A DNA stretch of 64,000 nt, taken from Massilia varians. Lineage in GTDB: Bacteria > Pseudomonadota > Gammaproteobacteria > Burkholderiales > Burkholderiaceae_D. The notes beneath the pieces were generated by a model. That model was not told the DNA's origin, made no database searches, and saw only the letters and a program-made list of their open reading frames with translations. The stretch is from positions 4,527,001-4,591,000 of the forward strand of contig NZ_AP026966.1 of the NCBI RefSeq assembly GCF_027923905.1, given 5' to 3'. Below, in pieces: positions 1 to 8,177 of this stretch. A program made the position numbers and the translations under genes. The number at the start of each line of letters is the position of its first letter. Position 1 is the first letter of the stretch.

Positions 1-214
1 TTCTGGCATCAAGGCGAGTCAAGCGGCTCAGTTGGTATCCTCCCGCATCTGATGAAGGCCGTGCGCGGCAACCCTGCCTTCGGTTGGCGTGATCGCGCGT
101 TGGCGGTGTTGCCTCTATTTGTCGCTGCCCCACCACTCAAGAGACATGCTGCTGGCTTGATCGGGCGATTAAGCTTGAGTTGGATATTTCCCTCAGGTAC
201 GATCGACCCAATTT

Positions 215-238
215 TCCGTTCTCTATCTAAAGAACGGA
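215..238. promoter_or_regulatory. 8-bp inverted repeat upstream of fliB
   Basis: A perfect dyad TCCGTTCT / AGGAACGGA-like pair (exact arms TCCGTTCT at 215-222 and AGAACGGA at 231-238) is separated by 8 bases and ends 32 bases before the fliB start codon. The position suits an operator, or a hairpin in the fliB leader. No run of T follows, so it is not a typical terminator. The rest of 1-270 holds no convincing gene. Confidence 0.35.
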
Positions 239-270
239 TGCGATCACCTTGACCATTTGACAGCAGAGCC

Positions 271-1509
271 ATGACCGTTCTCCACTTTACCCGTACCATG
301 CCGGCCCTGATCCCCCGTTACGTCAGCCGCTTCAGCTGCATCGGGCCGGCCTGTGAAGACAATTGCTGTACGGGCTGGAGGGTCACGATCGACAAGAAAA
401 CCTTCAACTCTTACCGCCAGTCCCAGCATCCGCAACTGCGCCAGGGCTTTGGCCAGCACCTCGCGCGCTTGCGTAGCCAGGAGAGCCAGTCCGCCTATGG
501 CCGGATCAACATGCAGGCTGAAACGGGCGAATGTCCCTTCATGGAAGAGCGCCTGTGTTCGGTGCAGAAACACCTCAACGAAAGCCATCTGTCCAATACC
601 TGCTTTTCTTATCCGCGCGTCTCGCGTTCCCTGGGTAACAGTCATGAACAGGCGTTACAACTGTCTTGCCCTGAAGCGGCACGCCAGGCATTGCTGGCCC
701 CCGATGCATTTGAATTCATAGAGGGCAGCATTACCGTGCGCGCCGATACGGTCAGCGCGACCAAGGCCCGGAGCGGCCTGTCCCTGGACATGATCAATGA
801 CATCCGTATTTTTTGCCTGAACCTGGTCCGGGTCCAGCAAATGCCCCTATGGCAGAGGCTTGCCATACTGGGCATGTTCTGCAAGAGCCTTTCGGACGCC
901 TTGCGCGACTACCAGCAATCGACGGTGCCTTCCTTGCTGGACAGTTATGCCACAATGGTGGAACAAAACCTTGCGCGAGAATCCCTGGAGCAGCTCTTGC
1001 CCAACCATGCTGCCCAGGCCCGTGTTTTTTCCTGCCTGTGGTCGGGCAAGAGTCCTTCACTGCACTCAGCGGCCCAGAAAGCGGTGCATGACGCGGTCAC
1101 ACGGGGGCTTGGGGCAGATCCGGAAACAGGCGTGGTCAAGACCGATGAGATGATTGCGCACTATACCCGCGGCATCGAGCGCTTGCCCGAGGCACTGAGC
1201 GCAGCTCCTCTGTTGCTCGAGCATTACGTGCTAAACGAAATGTTCTTGCACTTGTTCCCGTTCGAGGGCAAGGACCCGTTCGAGAACTATGTACTGTTGA
1301 TCTCCCGTTTCGGCGTCCTGCGCCTCATGCTGGCTGCCCAGTGCAACACCGAAGGGGAATTGCCGAACACAGAGCAGCTGGTGCAAACGGTCCATGTGTT
1401 CTGCCGCCGCTTCCAGCACGATGCCGTTTTTGCCAAGCAAACCAACGAGTCGCTCAGGGCGACAGGATTGAACAGCCTGGCAAGCCTGTACGCTTTTCTT
1501 CGCAGCTAA
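271..1509 (+). CDS. fliB: Flagellin lysine-N-methylase FliB
   Basis: The 412-residue protein resembles FliB, which methylates lysines on flagellin in Salmonella and some beta-proteobacteria. The N-terminus carries the family's cysteine cluster (C23, C28, C32, C33, in the context CIGPACEDNCC), and further cysteines follow in CPFMEERLC and NTCFSYPR; such cysteines probably bind a metal or Fe-S centre. It lies directly upstream of fliC in the same direction, as in Salmonella, which supports flagellin as substrate. The ATG at 271 puts the conserved ALIPRYVSRFSC segment right at the N-terminus. No signal peptide is seen, so it should act in the cytoplasm before export. Confidence 0.9.
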   Translation: MTVLHFTRTMPALIPRYVSRFSCIGPACEDNCCTGWRVTIDKKTFNSYRQSQHPQLRQGFGQHLARLRSQESQSAYGRINMQAETGECPFMEERLCSVQKHLNESHLSNTCFSYPRVSRSLGNSHEQALQLSCPEAARQALLAPDAFEFIEGSITVRADTVSATKARSGLSLDMINDIRIFCLNLVRVQQMPLWQRLAILGMFCKSLSDALRDYQQSTVPSLLDSYATMVEQNLARESLEQLLPNHAAQARVFSCLWSGKSPSLHSAAQKAVHDAVTRGLGADPETGVVKTDEMIAHYTRGIERLPEALSAAPLLLEHYVLNEMFLHLFPFEGKDPFENYVLLISRFGVLRLMLAAQCNTEGELPNTEQLVQTVHVFCRRFQHDAVFAKQTNESLRATGLNSLASLYAFLRS

Positions 1510-1592
1510 TTAAGTGGCACTCCACCCTCAAGTTTCAGCGGATCTTGCCGACTAAGCGACCTGCGCCGGAAAAGCCTGAGCAAAAAAATTTC

Positions 1593-1618
1593 TAAAAAAT
1601 CTTAATTCTTGCTATCAA
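1593..1618 (+). promoter_or_regulatory. Possible sigma28 promoter of fliC
   Basis: TAAAAAAT (1593-1600), a 10-base spacer and GCTATCAA (1611-1618) roughly match the FliA consensus TAAAGTTT-N11-GCCGATAA. It would give a leader of about 110 bases before fliC, inside the AT-rich 229-base gap after fliB. The match is imperfect in both boxes and the spacer is one base short. Confidence 0.4.
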
Positions 1619-1738
1619 CTTTTTAAAGAAAGCACCGTTACCTGATTCAACTGCGGTGTGATTGCTTTGAAACATAGAGGCACACCAAAGACAACAGGGT
1701 AGGTTGCCCGACACGAAAAATTTGCTTGGAGAATTACC

Positions 1739-2581
1739 ATGTCCGTTATCAATACTAACCTCGCTTCCCTGAACGCACAGCGCAACCTGTCGACCTCTTC
1801 GGCCAGCCTGAACACCTCGATCCAGCGCCTGTCCTCGGGCCTGCGGGTGAATAGTGCAAAGGACGACGCGGCCGGCCTGTCGATCGCGACCAAGATGGAT
1901 TCGCAGATCCGCGGCATGAACCAGGCGATTCGCAATGCGAATGATGGCATTTCGATGGCGCAAACCGCTGACGGCGGGTTGGCCACGGCAATCGATGCAC
2001 TGCAGCGTATGCGTGAACTGGCCGTACAAGGTGCGAACCAGACGATGAAGGACGGTGGCACGGAGGCAGACCGTAAAAACCTTTCCAAGGAATTCGAGCA
2101 GCTCCAGGCAGAATTGGGTCGTATCGCCTCGGACACCAAGTTCAATGGAAGAGCGATTCTTGGCGGGGATAAAGATACTTTCGACATCCAAGTAGGAGCT
2201 GATTCGGGCTCGGCTGTAATCCAAATTCCTGAGACTGACTTGGCTGGTGCGGTGGCAGGAGACGTGGATGCGGCAACGATCAAGGTGGATACGAGCGCCA
2301 ATTCGCTTCTCGCCGTGGCCGCAATCGACACTGCATTGGACGCGATCAATACTATGCGCGCTGACTTGGGTGCGGCACAAAACCGTCTCGGCTTCGCCGT
2401 CAGCAACCTGCAAAGCGCTTCGGAAAACCAGTCCGCTGCGAAGAGCCGCATCATGGACACTGACTTCGCGGCCGAAACCGCCAAACTGACCCGTGGCCAG
2501 ATCCTGCAGCAGGCCGGTACCGCCATGCTGGCGCAGGCCAACTCGGCACCGAACGGCGTGATGGCCCTGCTGCGCGGCTAA
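1739..2581 (+). CDS. fliC: Flagellin FliC
   Basis: This is the filament subunit, exported by the flagellar type III apparatus. The N-terminal D0/D1 helices (SVINTNLASLNAQRNL, then LSSGLRVNSAKDDAAGLSIA) and the C-terminal D1/D0 helices (ending in NSAPNGVMALLRG) are canonical. At 280 residues it is short: the central variable part is only about 60 residues (roughly 150-210), so there is little surface D2/D3 domain. Several lysines lie around that exposed part and are candidate targets of the upstream methylase. A hairpin follows the stop codon, and a possible sigma28 promoter lies upstream. Confidence 0.97.
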   Translation: MSVINTNLASLNAQRNLSTSSASLNTSIQRLSSGLRVNSAKDDAAGLSIATKMDSQIRGMNQAIRNANDGISMAQTADGGLATAIDALQRMRELAVQGANQTMKDGGTEADRKNLSKEFEQLQAELGRIASDTKFNGRAILGGDKDTFDIQVGADSGSAVIQIPETDLAGAVAGDVDAATIKVDTSANSLLAVAAIDTALDAINTMRADLGAAQNRLGFAVSNLQSASENQSAAKSRIMDTDFAAETAKLTRGQILQQAGTAMLAQANSAPNGVMALLRG

Positions 2582-2609
2582 GCGATTCCCGCCTCGTGAA
2601 GTGATGTAC

Positions 2610-2644
2610 ACTGTGGCGCGCGAGCTTGCTCGCGCGCACAGTTT
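2610..2644 (+). terminator. Hairpin after fliC
   Basis: A long GC-rich stem (ACTGTGGCGCGCGAGC pairing with GCTCGCGCGCACAGT, one bulged base) with a very short loop is followed by TTTATT. It sits between fliC and flaG and probably attenuates or ends the abundant fliC message. Confidence 0.7.
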
Positions 2645-2664
2645 ATTGCGAAAGAGGTCATTGA

Positions 2665-3033
2665 ATGTCGCTCCCTCCCCTTCCTCGTACCTCTGCGGAT
2701 ACTCCCCCGGCGGTTCGCCCCTCCCAGGCCGATGCTGTGGCATCCCCGCACCAGCAGCGCGCCGCCGCATCCGTGCCCGACTCCGCGGCAGCCACCGAAG
2801 CGCCTCCCTCGGACAGCAAGGTCAAGGATGCGGTCTCGACGCTGAACGATTTCACCGCATTGATGGCCCAAGACCTGCGCTTCAGCGTCGACGAAGAAAG
2901 CGGCAAGACCGTGGTCAAGCTCATCGACAGCAGCACCCAGGAAGTATTGCGCCAGTTCCCCAGCGAGGAAGCCTTGTCGATCGCCCGCTCGATCGACAAA
3001 ATGCAGGGACTGCTGATTCGCGACCAGGCATAA
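2665..3033 (+). CDS. flaG: FlaG family protein
   Basis: This 122-residue protein has a disordered Pro/Ala-rich N-terminus (about residues 1-55). Its C-terminal FlaG domain carries the typical run LRFSVDEESGKTVVKLID followed by EVLRQFPSEEAL. FlaG proteins affect filament length and stability, and the gene is commonly placed between fliC and fliD, as here. No signal peptide or membrane segment is visible. Confidence 0.92.
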   Translation: MSLPPLPRTSADTPPAVRPSQADAVASPHQQRAAASVPDSAAATEAPPSDSKVKDAVSTLNDFTALMAQDLRFSVDEESGKTVVKLIDSSTQEVLRQFPSEEALSIARSIDKMQGLLIRDQA

Positions 3034-3096
3034 TGGCAGCTAGGCCGGCATCGCCGGCTTCCCTCCTGTTCCTCTCCTGATAAAGAACCCATAGCC

Positions 3097-4452
3097 ATGG
3101 CAATCTCCTCATCCGGTATCGGTTCCGGCCTCGACGTCAACCTGATCGTCAGTCAACTGATGAGTGCGGAGCGCGCGCCCATTGCCACGCTCAAGGCCCG
3201 GCAAAGCACCTATAACGCCAAGCTGTCGGCCTATGGCACCCTGAAGAGCACGCTCGACAGCCTGAAGACCACGCTCAAGGGTCTCGATGGCCAGGGCATG
3301 GCCGCGCGCAGCGTCACCAGCAGCAACGATAAAGTGCTGGGCGCGAGCGTGGGCAGCGGCGCCGTTCCCGGCACTTACGCGATCGAGGTCAGCAACCTGG
3401 CGCAGCAACACAAGCTGATGTCGCCTGGTTTTGCCGATGCGAAGGCTGCGCTCGGTAACGGCAGCCTTACGCTGCAGGTCGGCGGCGCCGAGCCGGTCAC
3501 TCTGCCGGCTGCGGACTATACGCTGCAAGGACTGAGCAATGCGATCAATGCGGCCAAGGCCGGCGTCAGCGCCACCATCATCAACGATGGCACTGAAAGC
3601 CGCCTGGTCCTTACGGCCAATCAGTCCGGCAAGGACAACACCGTCAAGATCACCGCTGCAGGCGACTTGTCCGCCTTCGAATACGATCCGCTGGCGCCGC
3701 CCGCTGCCGGTACCGGCATGGAGCAAAAGCAGGCCGCCCTGGATGCGCAGTTCACCATCGACGGCATTCCCGTGACGAGCGCTTCCAACAAGGCGGCCGA
3801 CGCTATCCAGGGCGTCACGGTGAATTTGTCCAAGACCAATGTCGGCGAAGCAGTGACGCTAACCGTGGAGAATGACAAGACGGCCGTCAAGGCCGCGATC
3901 AAGACCTTCGTCGAGGCGTACAACAAGCTCAACACCACGGTCAGGTCGATGACTGCCTATAACGCCACTGCGCAAAGCGGCGCCGTGCTGAATGGCGACA
4001 CGGGGGCCTCCTCGATCATCACCAGCTTGCGCAAGGAGCTGACTGCCAGCGTCTCGGGGGCGGGCGGCTTGAACAGCCTGTCTAATATTGGCATCGCCTT
4101 CCAGCGCGACGGCAGCCTGGCAATCGACGACGCCAAGCTGCAAAAAGCCATGGACGGCAGCTTCGACGATGTGGCAGCCCTGTTCTCGGGCACCGATGGC
4201 TACACGGCCCGCCTGACGGCGGCCACGACCAGCATGCTCGGCACCGGCGGCGTCATCGCGAGCCGCACCGAAGGCCTGAACTCGAGCATCCGCAGCCTGA
4301 CCGAGCGCCAGGCCGACATGGAAGTGCTGCTGGCGCAGACGGAAAAACGCTACCGTGCGCAATTTACGGCACTGGATAGCATGATGAACAGCATGCAGAG
4401 CACCAGCAATTTCCTGGCTCAGCAACTGGCGTCGCTGTCGAACAACAGCTGA
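3097..4452 (+). CDS. fliD: Flagellar hook-associated protein 2 (filament cap) FliD
   Basis: FliD forms the cap at the filament tip and inserts flagellin monomers. The 451-residue protein begins with the conserved ISSSGIGSGLDVNLIVSQLM and ends with the C-terminal coiled-coil region containing RFTALD-like (RAQFTALDSMMNSM) and SNFLAQQLASL segments. FliD N- and C-terminal domains are both present and the length is typical. It lies in the order fliC-flaG-fliD-fliS-fliT, which is standard for late flagellar genes. Confidence 0.96.
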   Translation: MAISSSGIGSGLDVNLIVSQLMSAERAPIATLKARQSTYNAKLSAYGTLKSTLDSLKTTLKGLDGQGMAARSVTSSNDKVLGASVGSGAVPGTYAIEVSNLAQQHKLMSPGFADAKAALGNGSLTLQVGGAEPVTLPAADYTLQGLSNAINAAKAGVSATIINDGTESRLVLTANQSGKDNTVKITAAGDLSAFEYDPLAPPAAGTGMEQKQAALDAQFTIDGIPVTSASNKAADAIQGVTVNLSKTNVGEAVTLTVENDKTAVKAAIKTFVEAYNKLNTTVRSMTAYNATAQSGAVLNGDTGASSIITSLRKELTASVSGAGGLNSLSNIGIAFQRDGSLAIDDAKLQKAMDGSFDDVAALFSGTDGYTARLTAATTSMLGTGGVIASRTEGLNSSIRSLTERQADMEVLLAQTEKRYRAQFTALDSMMNSMQSTSNFLAQQLASLSNNS

Positions 4453-4594
4453 GTGCGGTGGTCGCCGGGCTGCCGCAAGCGGCCGCGTCGCGTGAACAGG
4501 CAGGGAAAGCGCCTTCTGACTTGCCGATTGGGGCCGCAATGGCCACGGTATATTCTCTACCTGTGTACAAGCGGATGTTATTGAAAGGAATTCC

Positions 4595-5032
4595 ATGTTC
4601 GGTTCGTCTTCGGGCGGAGCCCGCGCCTATGCCAAAGTCGGTCTCGAGACTGGCGTAGCGGCGGCCAATCCCCACCAATTGATCATCATGCTGTTCGACG
4701 GCGCCATCGTTGCGGTCAAGGCTGCGCTCGTTCACATGGATGCGCGCGATACCGAGAAAAAGGGCATTGCCATTTCCAAGGCGATCACGATCATCAACGA
4801 GGGCATGCGAGCCAGCCTCGACAAGAAAGCAGGCGGGGCCATCGCGGAAAACCTCGACGCGCTCTATCACTACATGGTCAGCCGCCTGCTGCAGGCAAAC
4901 CTGAACAACGATCCTGCCCTGCTCAACGAAGTACTGGCCCTGCTCGCCGAGCTCAGGGACGCATGGGACGCGATCGGCGGCACCCGGCCAGGTAGCGGCG
5001 CTCAATTGCATTCCGTGACCGCACAGCCATGA
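4595..5032 (+). CDS. fliS: Flagellin export chaperone FliS
   Basis: FliS binds the C-terminal helix of flagellin in the cytoplasm to prevent early polymerisation and deliver it to FlhA. The 145-residue protein has the family helices: YAKVGLETGVAAANPHQLI, then LFDGAIVAVKAAL, and LDALYHYMVSRLLQANLNND. GAAAGGA lies just upstream of the ATG at 4595. Its end overlaps the fliT start by 4 bases, suggesting translational coupling. Confidence 0.95.
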   Translation: MFGSSSGGARAYAKVGLETGVAAANPHQLIIMLFDGAIVAVKAALVHMDARDTEKKGIAISKAITIINEGMRASLDKKAGGAIAENLDALYHYMVSRLLQANLNNDPALLNEVLALLAELRDAWDAIGGTRPGSGAQLHSVTAQP

Positions 5033-5361
5033 TGAACGCCGATGAAGTCCTCGCCGTGTACGAACGCGTTTCGGCGTTGAACGAGCAGATGCTGGCTGCG
5101 GCGCAGCGTAGCGACTGGGACAATTTGCTCATGCTCGAAGCGGATTGTCACGACCAGGTAGAAGTGCTGAAAAAAAATGCCCCTATCCAGGGCCTGAGCG
5201 GCGAAGTGCGCGCGCGCAAGATCGAACTCATCCAGCGCATCCTTGCATGCGACCGTGAAATCCGCTCGATCACCGAAACGTGGACCAAGCAGCTCGCCGC
5301 CTTGCTTGGCAATACCAGCTCACAGCGCAAGCTCAATGCCGCGTATGGCATGTCGCGGTGA
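5029..5361 (+). CDS. fliT: Flagellar chaperone FliT
   Basis: This small helical protein of 110 residues is in the position and size range of FliT, the FliD chaperone. Typical features are YERVSALNEQMLAAAQRSDWDNLLMLEADC and the late helix RKIELIQRILACDREIR. It overlaps fliS by 4 bases (two tandem ATG codons at 5029 and 5032). In enterics FliT also inhibits FlhDC; whether this one does is unknown. Confidence 0.88.
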   Translation: MMNADEVLAVYERVSALNEQMLAAAQRSDWDNLLMLEADCHDQVEVLKKNAPIQGLSGEVRARKIELIQRILACDREIRSITETWTKQLAALLGNTSSQRKLNAAYGMSR

Positions 5362-5404
5362 TGTCTGCCGCGTCATCGGTACCCGTTCCGGCAGCACCTG
5401 AACC

Positions 5405-6205
5405 ATGCGTGGCGTTGACCAGCTAAGTGTCCTGCCACTGGCTGCCACGCAGCCGGTGGCGGCTGCCACGCATGAACGCACTGCAGCGGCCGCCACGCTA
5501 CTGCGCGGTGCCTCGCTGCCGCTTCCCTCCGGCGCCGATGCCGCCCCCGTTTCACTGAGCGCGGCGGCGCGCCTGCTCGCCGGCGTACTGGGCGCGGCGC
5601 AGGCAGCCCCCTCTGCCGCTGCGGCAAGCCGCGCTGCACCATTGCTGCCGGCGGCGAGCGGCGACGCCATCGTCCTGGCAGCGGCATTGCGGCATGCAGT
5701 CGACAGCAGCGGTTTGTTTTATGAATCACACGTGGTTGAGTGGGCCCAGGGCCAACGTACCCTAGCCGAGCTCGGCGCCGAGCCGCAACAGCAGGCCGCT
5801 GCCGAAGGCACGCGCCAGTCGCCGACCGATCCTGCTACCGCTCAGTTCATCAACATGCAGTTGGCCGTGCAGGAGCAGGCCCAGTTCTGCTGGCAAGGCA
5901 AGCTCTGGCCGGGCCAAGCCCTGGAACTGGGGGTACGGCGTGAAACACGCGAAGGCAGTGAAGAACAAGCTGGTGCGGGCGAAGATGTGGCCTGGCACGG
6001 CCGCCTGCGCCTGCGCTTTCCCCATCTGGGCGAACTCGACGTCCGCCTGAGCCTGACCCGCAACGGCTTGCAGATGCAGCTCGCCACCGGCGACGCGGCC
6101 TCTGCCGAAGTGCTGCGCCAGCATACGTCCCGGCTCTCACTTTCCCTGGAAGCGGCCGGCGTGCCGCTGTCCGGCCTGGATATTCGTGGCGCCGTCGGTG
6201 AGTAA
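5405..6205 (+). CDS. FliK-like hook-length-control domain protein
   Basis: The 266-residue protein is Ala-rich for its first 90 residues. Its C-terminal half (GRLRLRFPHLGELDVRLSL, then LRQHTSRLSLSLEAAGV) looks like the FliK C-terminal domain. It has no signal peptide. It is distinct from the canonical fliK at 16.9 kb, so the window encodes two FliK-type proteins. The stop overlaps the next gene, which resembles the FlhB C-terminal tail, the known partner of FliK. The pairing suggests an accessory substrate-specificity or export module; that role is inference. Confidence 0.75.
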   Translation: MRGVDQLSVLPLAATQPVAAATHERTAAAATLLRGASLPLPSGADAAPVSLSAAARLLAGVLGAAQAAPSAAAASRAAPLLPAASGDAIVLAAALRHAVDSSGLFYESHVVEWAQGQRTLAELGAEPQQQAAAEGTRQSPTDPATAQFINMQLAVQEQAQFCWQGKLWPGQALELGVRRETREGSEEQAGAGEDVAWHGRLRLRFPHLGELDVRLSLTRNGLQMQLATGDAASAEVLRQHTSRLSLSLEAAGVPLSGLDIRGAVGE

Positions 6206-6560
6206 GCATAGCGGCAACGAACGCCAGCATGCGGTCGCCCTTGCTTATGGCGCCGATGACACGGCCCCCAAAGTGGTGGCCAAGGGCAGCGGCATGGTCG
6301 CCGAGCAGATCATGCGCCGCGCCCAGGAAGCAGGCGTATTCGTCCACGAATCGAAGGAACTGGTCGGGCTCCTGATGGGCGTGGATCTCGACCGCGAGAT
6401 CCCGCCCGCCCTGTACCGCGCAATTGCGGAACTGTTAGCATGGCTATATCATATCGAGTCGGCTCAGCTGCAAGGAGACCCGCTGCCGCCCGCGCCTGAT
6501 CCGACGCCTCACCTCAACCCGGAACAGCCGGCGCAAGCCGGAACGAAGAAGTCATCATGA
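6186..6560 (+). CDS. FlhB C-terminal-domain-like protein (EscU/YscU/HrcU family)
   Basis: The 124-residue protein matches only the part of FlhB after the NPTH autocleavage site. AVALAYGADDTAPKVVAKG here corresponds to the YAVALKYAEGQKGAPRVVAKG region of the full FlhB at 61.4 kb. It lacks membrane helices and the NPTH motif. A Pro-rich tail follows residue 95. The GTG at 6186 overlaps the FliK-like gene by 20 bases, and a GTG at 6198 is an alternative. Such stand-alone proteins (FhlB-like) can substitute for the FlhB C-terminal domain in other bacteria; the function here is inferred. Confidence 0.8.
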   Translation: MAPSVSKHSGNERQHAVALAYGADDTAPKVVAKGSGMVAEQIMRRAQEAGVFVHESKELVGLLMGVDLDREIPPALYRAIAELLAWLYHIESAQLQGDPLPPAPDPTPHLNPEQPAQAGTKKSS

Positions 6561-7318
6561 ATGATCAGGACCTGGATAACTGGCGCGACTACGAGGTGGG
6601 GTCGCGCAGTGAAGTCGTGGCATTGCTGCGCCAGATCGGCGAGAAGCGCCAGCTGGTGCGCATGCTGGTCAGGGGCGAGGCCGATGTCTGCGTGACCACT
6701 GTCCTCGCCGTCGATCCGGCCACGAATACCATGGTGCTCGACCGCTCGATCGAGCGCCTGCAGAACGAGCGCATCCTCGCAGCCGGCAAAGTGCGCTGCG
6801 AAACCTCGCTCGACAAGATCCGCATCCTGTTCACCGCCGGGAACCTGCGCCCCACCCTGTTCGAAGGCAAGGCCGCCCTATGCGCCGATATCCCCACGAG
6901 CCTGGTTCGCCTGCAGCGCCGCCAGTTTTACCGGATGGAGACACCGGTGTCGAATCCGGTGCGTGCAATCCTGCCGCTGCCGCTCGAGCTCGCTGCCGAG
7001 ACCGGCGCTGCTTCCGCCGCATTTCCGCTGCACGACATCAGCTGCGGTGGCATCGCCATCTTCGACAGCAAGTTTCAACTCGACAACACCGTCGGTGTCC
7101 GGTTTCCCGACTGCCTTATCGAACTGCCCGAGATCGATCCGGTCACGGTGGTGCTGGAAGTACGCTACTCGCATGACCTGACCCTGCTGAACAACAAGAG
7201 CAACCGCCGCATCGGCCTGCAGTTCGCCGACATCTCGCGCAACGGCGCCGCCAGCGTGCAGCGTTACATCATCAGGCTCGAACGCGAGCGTAACGCGCGC
7301 CTGGCCGGCCTGACGTGA
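6557..7318 (+). CDS. ycgR: YcgR-type flagellar brake protein, copy 1 (PilZ)
   Basis: The 253-residue protein has an N-terminal YcgR domain (about 1-115) and a C-terminal PilZ domain. The c-di-GMP-binding residues are intact: RxxxR at R122-R126 (RQFYR) and DxSxxG at 160-165 (DISCGG). YcgR proteins bind c-di-GMP and slow the motor at the rotor/stator interface. The start overlaps the upstream gene by 4 bases (ATGA), so it is probably the last gene of the fliDST-type operon. A diverged second copy follows 860 bases downstream. Confidence 0.92.
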   Translation: MNDQDLDNWRDYEVGSRSEVVALLRQIGEKRQLVRMLVRGEADVCVTTVLAVDPATNTMVLDRSIERLQNERILAAGKVRCETSLDKIRILFTAGNLRPTLFEGKAALCADIPTSLVRLQRRQFYRMETPVSNPVRAILPLPLELAAETGAASAAFPLHDISCGGIAIFDSKFQLDNTVGVRFPDCLIELPEIDPVTVVLEVRYSHDLTLLNNKSNRRIGLQFADISRNGAASVQRYIIRLERERNARLAGLT

Positions 7319-7381
7319 GCATGTATACATAGTATTTTCTATCACCGGAACCACATGGCTGCACCTGGCGTCAGCGCACGC

Positions 7382-8166
7382 GAACAGCCGGCACAAGCTG
7401 GAACGAAGAAGTCATCATGAATTATCAGGAACTGGAAAACTGGCACGACTACGAGGTGTCGTCGCGCCGTGAAATCGTGGCGCTGCTGCGTCGTAGCGGC
7501 GAAAAGCACCAACTGGTGCGCATGCTGGTCAAGGGCGAAGCCGACGTCTGCATCACTGCCGTCCTCGACGTCGACCCCGACACCAACAGCATCGTGCTCG
7601 ACCGTTCTGTCGAGCGCCTGCAGAACGAGCGCATCCTCGAAGCCGGTACGGTGCATTGCGAAACCTCGCTCGACAAGATCCGCATCCTGTTCAGCGTCGA
7701 GAACCTGCGCTATACCCTGCACCAGGGCAAAGACGCGTTGCGCGCCGATCTCCCATCGAGCCTGATTCGCCTGCAGCGCCGTGAGTACTACCGGATGGAG
7801 ACGCCGGTATCGAATCCGGTACGCGCGGTCATTCCTCTGCCGCCCGCGCTCGGCACCGGCAGCGGCGTGTTTCCGCTGCACGATATCAGCTGCGGCGGCG
7901 TTGCCATCCTCGACAACAAGCTCCAGCTTGGCGCGGCGATCGGCACGACCATTCGCGACTGCCGGATCGAGTTGCCCGAGACCGGCCCGGTCATCGTTTC
8001 GCTTCAGGTGCGCAATGTCCTCGACTTCACTTTGCTGAACAACAAAACCAACCGCCGTTTCGGCATGCAGTTCGTCGACCTGTCGCGCGGCGGCATGGCA
8101 GGGGTACAGCGCTTCATTACCAAGCTCGAACGCGAGCGCAATGCTCGCCTGGCAGGCCTCGCCTGA
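7382..8166 (+). repeat. Second copy of a tandem segmental duplication (unit 860 bp)
   Basis: The duplicated unit starts before the gene. About 36 bases that encode the EQPAQAGTKKSS tail of the FlhB-like protein (from 6522) recur upstream of the second ycgR (from 7382) with only a few changes, although they are non-coding there. The following genes then align at a constant offset of 860 bases at their starts. Confidence 0.85.
7417..8166 (+). CDS. ycgR: YcgR-type flagellar brake protein, copy 2 (PilZ)
   Basis: This 249-residue paralogue is closely similar to the preceding protein along its whole length. It keeps RxxxR (REYYR), DxSxxG (DISCGG) and the C-terminal KLERERNARLAGL. It lost a few residues between the two PilZ motifs. 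Because the duplication copied the upstream junction, it kept the same ribosome-binding context (AACGAAGAAGTCATCATGAA). A perfect palindrome ATGTATACAT at 7321-7330 lies in the 98-base gap. Its gene converges with a regulator 11 bases away. Divergence in the N-terminal domain could give the two brakes different partners. Confidence 0.92.
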   Translation: MNYQELENWHDYEVSSRREIVALLRRSGEKHQLVRMLVKGEADVCITAVLDVDPDTNSIVLDRSVERLQNERILEAGTVHCETSLDKIRILFSVENLRYTLHQGKDALRADLPSSLIRLQRREYYRMETPVSNPVRAVIPLPPALGTGSGVFPLHDISCGGVAILDNKLQLGAAIGTTIRDCRIELPETGPVIVSLQVRNVLDFTLLNNKTNRRFGMQFVDLSRGGMAGVQRFITKLERERNARLAGLA

Positions 8167-8177
8167 GCCGCCCGGCC

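Noticed and set aside
52..252. 66-codon frame at the left edge
   Set aside because: No family is recognised, there is no ribosome-binding site, and the antisense frame is equally open.
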